The translations under genes were made by a program, and so were the position numbers. Positions 6,837 to 9,537 of a DNA stretch of 9,537 bases are shown one piece after another; position 1 is the stretch's first letter; the number at the start of each line of letters is the position of its first letter. Source of the stretch: an uncultured Bacilli bacterium (GTDB lineage Bacteria > Bacillota_I > Bacilli_A > RF39 > UBA660); NCBI GenBank assembly GCA_934101495.1, contig CAKORG010000030.1, positions 1 to 9,537 on the forward strand, given 5' to 3'. The notes beneath the pieces were generated by a model, which saw only the letters and a list, made by a program, of their open reading frames with translations, made no database searches and had not been told where the DNA came from.

Positions 6837-6896
6837 CTATAAATAATCAATTTAAATTTGTCATTATATATAGAATAATATATATAGGTGATCAAG

Positions 6897-7187
6897 ATGA
6901 TTGAAGAAAAACTTTATACAGGCATAACTGAAGATGAACTAGATAAAATATATAAAATGATATCTAAAAATGTTAAATATTATAGGTTATTTAATAATTC
7001 TCCTTATGCTGATGAAAATGGTAGAATTAGTCAAGAAAAATTAGCGGAACTATGTAACGTATCAAGAAGTTTAATAGCTAATATTGAAAGCGTTAAAGTA
7101 AAACAAACTTTTTCTATTTCTGTTATAGCATCAATTAGTAAAGTATTAAATGTTCCTTTTGAAAACTTTTTTAAAGAAAATAAATAA
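6897..7187 (+). CDS. Small XRE-family (Cro/C1-type) transcriptional regulator
   Basis: 96 aa. Residues ~22-93 form a Cro/C1-type helix-turn-helix domain; the recognition region is SQEKLAELCNVSRSLIANIE (45-64), followed by the usual hydrophobic helix SVIASISKVLNVPFENFF. A short acidic, helical N-terminal stretch precedes it, and there is no sensor domain. The ATG at 6897 is chosen over the in-frame GTG at 6888 because AGGTGATC (6886-6893) matches the 16S anti-Shine-Dalgarno sequence and overlaps that GTG. It is transcribed divergently from the secreted lectin-like gene and convergently with parC. By position it may repress or activate the surface gene and itself, but nothing in the sequence proves this. 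It lacks other phage or plasmid neighbours. Confidence 0.9.
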   Translation: MIEEKLYTGITEDELDKIYKMISKNVKYYRLFNNSPYADENGRISQEKLAELCNVSRSLIANIESVKVKQTFSISVIASISKVLNVPFENFFKENK

Positions 7188-7211
7188 AAATTCTCACAAT
7201 TGAGAATTTTT
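7186..7211. terminator. Bidirectional terminator between the XRE gene and parC
   Basis: AAAAATTCTCA (7186-7196) and TGAGAATTTTT (7201-7211) form a perfect 11-bp stem with a CAAT loop. T-rich sequence follows on both strands. It begins within the stop codon of the regulator and ends 1 nt before the parC stop codon, so it serves both convergent genes. Confidence 0.88.
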
Positions 7212-7212
7212 A

Positions 7213-9537
7213 TTATATTTTAAAGTCATCAATGAATGAAGCAAAAGATAGTTGTTCTTCCCTTTTATTTGGTTTTTGGTTTATTTCAAGTACTTCTTCT
7301 TTTTGTTCTTCTTTAGCATCTTTAGTTAAATCAATTAATTCTCTTTTTAGGGTAAATAAATCATAATTGTATTTAACTTGACTTCCAGTTGATGCTAAAT
7401 CCATGATTGGTATTTCACTATTTTTAAGTTCATAGAAATCAGTATCTATTTTATAAAGATTAATGTCTTTAGTTTCTGTTAAATAAGCATAGTTTATTTT
7501 ATAATCTTTAGTCTTAGCTTTTTTAAATAGCATATTTCCTTTTTTAGCTCTAGAAATACTAGGGATATCAGATAACTTTAATCTTTTTATTGTTTTAAAG
7601 TTTGTATATATATTTAAATATTCTTCTCCTTTTATTGGACATGCATATATACAGTAATCATCTTTTAGATTAATACCTTTAACTCCGCTGGCTTTAGTGC
7701 CCACAACAGGTACTTCACTAGTATTAAATCTAAGTGTTAGTCCATTATTAGTTACAAACAACACTTCATCTTTTGAAATATCAGCATTAATTAATTCATC
7801 ATTATCTTTTAATTTAATAGCCACCATTGGTTTTGAATAACGCGATACTTCAAAATCTTTAAGGGCAACTTGTTTAATTAAACCATTTTTAGTAAATAAT
7901 GTAACATTTTTATCTAAATCTTTCATTATTAAACTTGCAACTATTTTTTCATTTTCTTTAATCATAATGGTATTACTTATATGTTTACCTAAGTCTTTCC
8001 ATTTAGTTTCAGGTAATATATGAACTGGTACATATAAATAATTACCAAGATTTGTAAATAAAAGCAAATTACTTCTTGTTGATGTTAAGTACTTAGCAGT
8101 TACATAATCACCTGGTTTTAAAGTTGTTTCTTCATCACTTGTTTTAAAGCTTTTAGTACTTACCCTTTTTACATAACCATCATTTGTAACTACCACAACT
8201 ACATTTTCATCAGGTATCATTTCTTTAGCATCAACTTTAATATCCACTATTTCATCTCTGATTTCAGTTCTTCTTGGTACAGCATAATTTTTCTTTATTT
8301 CCCTTAGTTCTGATTTCATAACATTCTTAAGTTCATTTTCACTTTCTAAAATTTTATTACATTCTTCGATTAAGCCTTTTAGTTTTTCACATTCTTCTTC
8401 TAGAACTACGATATCTGTATTTGTTAATCTATAAAGTTGTAATGTTACAATAGCTTCGGCTTGTTCTTCCGTAAATTTATATTTGTTAACTAAATTAACT
8501 TTAGCATCACTTTTATTCTTACTAGCACGTATTAAAGCAATTACTTCATCAAGGATTGAAATAGCTTTAATAAGTCCTGTTGCTATATTATAATTTTTAG
8601 TGTAATATGCTAAATCAAATTCTGTTCTTTTAGTTATAACCTCTTTTTGATGAGCAATGTATGCATCAAGTATTTCTAAAATTCCTAAAGTCTTTGGTGT
8701 TCTATTAACTATAGCTACACTATTATAATTATAAGAAATTTGTAAATCAGTATTTTTAAGTAAATACTTCATAATTACATCTTTATTAGCATTTGCTTTT
8801 AAATCTATTGCTATTCTTATACCTGTTCTATCAGTTTCATCTCTTACTTCTGATATACCTTCTATTTTTTTATCTATTCTTAAACCTTCTATTTTAGCAA
8901 CACATGCTTGTTTATTTACTTCAAAAGGTATTTCCGTAATAATTATTTGTTCTTTACCTTTTTCTTTTACAAATTCATATTTAGCTTGAACAATTACTTT
9001 ACCACGACCAGTTTTAAAAGCATCTATTATACCTTGCCTGCCAAAAGCTATACCACCAGTTGGAAAATCTGGACCTTTAACTATTTCTAAAATAGTATCT
9101 AAATAACAATTTGGTGAATCAATTCTTTTAATTGTAGCATCTATTATTTCACCTAAGTTATGTGGAGGAATATTTGTTGCATATCCAGCCGAAATACCAT
9201 TGGTTCCATTTACTAGCAAATTAGGAAATTTAGCAGGTAAAACAGTTGGTTCTAAAAATCTATCATCAAAGTTTGGTGCCCAAGCAACGGTATTTTTATC
9301 TAAATCTTTTAAAAGTTCATTACTTATTTTAGCAAGTCTTGCCTCAGTATAACGATATGCTGCAGGTCCATCTCCATCCATAGAACCATTATTACCATGA
9401 ATATCAACAAGTATATGATTTTGTTTCCACCACTGACTCATACGAACCATAGCATCGTAAACTGATGAATCACCATGTGGATGGAATTTACCTAAAACAT
9501 CCCCAACTGTGGCAGCACATTTTATATAACCTTTTTC
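7213..9537 (-). CDS. parC: DNA topoisomerase IV subunit A (5' end cut by right edge)
   Basis: ParC cuts and rejoins DNA in topoisomerase IV (ParC2ParE2), which unlinks daughter chromosomes. 774 residues are visible and the frame continues to the edge; roughly 50 N-terminal residues are missing. The ATG at 9450 is internal: GKFHPHGDSSVYDAMVRMSQ, the quinolone-resistance region, spans it, with the usual drug-sensitive residues Ser and Asp at the S80/E84 positions of S. aureus ParC. The catalytic tyrosine is in AAYRYTEARL (Tyr 63 of the fragment). VLPAKFPNLLVNGTNGISAGYATNIPPH follows as separate segments FPNLLVNG and GISAGYATNIPPH. The C-terminal half has beta-propeller blades (e.g. VVVVVTNDGYVKRVS, LFTKNGLIKQV, LFVTNNGLTLRF) and ends in a charged tail. 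No GyrA box (QRRGGKG) is present, and HGNNGS rather than HGNFGS also favours ParC over GyrA. A parE gene probably lies just upstream, outside the window. Confidence 0.95.
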   Translation of the reverse strand, partial: EKGYIKCAATVGDVLGKFHPHGDSSVYDAMVRMSQWWKQNHILVDIHGNNGSMDGDGPAAYRYTEARLAKISNELLKDLDKNTVAWAPNFDDRFLEPTVLPAKFPNLLVNGTNGISAGYATNIPPHNLGEIIDATIKRIDSPNCYLDTILEIVKGPDFPTGGIAFGRQGIIDAFKTGRGKVIVQAKYEFVKEKGKEQIIITEIPFEVNKQACVAKIEGLRIDKKIEGISEVRDETDRTGIRIAIDLKANANKDVIMKYLLKNTDLQISYNYNSVAIVNRTPKTLGILEILDAYIAHQKEVITKRTEFDLAYYTKNYNIATGLIKAISILDEVIALIRASKNKSDAKVNLVNKYKFTEEQAEAIVTLQLYRLTNTDIVVLEEECEKLKGLIEECNKILESENELKNVMKSELREIKKNYAVPRRTEIRDEIVDIKVDAKEMIPDENVVVVVTNDGYVKRVSTKSFKTSDEETTLKPGDYVTAKYLTSTRSNLLLFTNLGNYLYVPVHILPETKWKDLGKHISNTIMIKENEKIVASLIMKDLDKNVTLFTKNGLIKQVALKDFEVSRYSKPMVAIKLKDNDELINADISKDEVLFVTNNGLTLRFNTSEVPVVGTKASGVKGINLKDDYCIYACPIKGEEYLNIYTNFKTIKRLKLSDIPSISRAKKGNMLFKKAKTKDYKINYAYLTETKDINLYKIDTDFYELKNSEIPIMDLASTGSQVKYNYDLFTLKRELIDLTKDAKEEQKEEVLEINQKPNKREEQLSFASFIDDFKI

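Noticed and set aside
6858..6886. TTGTCA-17 nt-TATATA as promoter of the XRE gene
   Set aside because: Transcription would start at or inside the start region and remove the ribosome binding site; the DNA is so AT-rich that such matches are expected by chance.
6888..6896. GTG start for the XRE regulator
   Set aside because: The GTG is part of the AGGTGATC ribosome binding site that serves the ATG at 6897.
1..9537. DGR reverse transcriptase, Avd, template repeat, CRISPR array, tRNA or IS element inside the window
   Set aside because: I found no RT-like (YxDD) coding frame, no second copy of the GC-rich block, no spaced repeats, no tRNA fold and no transposase.

Overview
The window is AT-rich DNA from a low-GC Gram-positive (Bacillota) bacterium. 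The evidence is a Gram-positive-type ParC, a pheST operon behind a tRNA-Phe T-box leader, strong AGGAGG-type ribosome binding sites, and secreted proteins with a SipW/TasA-type signal peptide. An uncultured gut Bacilli lineage (RF39 or Erysipelotrichales-like) would fit, but that placement is inference.

Layout, left to right: (1) 1-488, minus strand, the N-terminal part of a secreted SipW/TasA-type protein that runs off the left edge. (2) 489-813, its promoter region, with an 18-nt poly(T) tract on the coding strand, and the pheT terminator. (3) 814-4286, minus strand, pheT and pheS as a tightly coupled operon. (4) 4306-4564, the pheST T-box leader with a specifier UUC, a terminator, and a consensus sigma-A promoter. 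(5) 4605-4841, a non-coding tract after the next gene, with a very GC-rich inverted repeat and a terminator. (6) 4842-6707, minus strand, a 621-aa secreted paralogue of the left-edge protein with a C-terminal lectin/FGE-like domain. (7) 6708-6896, a divergent intergenic region. (8) 6897-7187, plus strand, a small XRE-family regulator. (9) 7186-7211, a shared terminator. (10) 7213-9537, minus strand, parC, cut at its 5' end by the right edge.

The housekeeping genes (pheS, pheT, parC) look normal, apart from a Cys4 motif in PheS. The interest lies in the two surface-protein paralogues that flank pheST. The complete one carries, near its C terminus, an abrupt 87-nt island of about 62% GC. There a run of NNC codons encodes varied residues (F, G, D, S, H, P) just before a G-V-R-P motif. 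This is what adenine-directed mutagenesis of AAC codons by a diversity-generating retroelement (DGR) would leave in a variable repeat. No reverse transcriptase or template repeat lies in the window, so they would have to act from elsewhere. The two paralogues also share a promoter architecture with a T-tract next to the -10 box. In the left-edge gene this tract is 18 nt long, which suggests possible slipped-strand phase variation. Together these features suggest, by inference, a surface antigen or adhesin family that is varied in sequence and possibly in expression.
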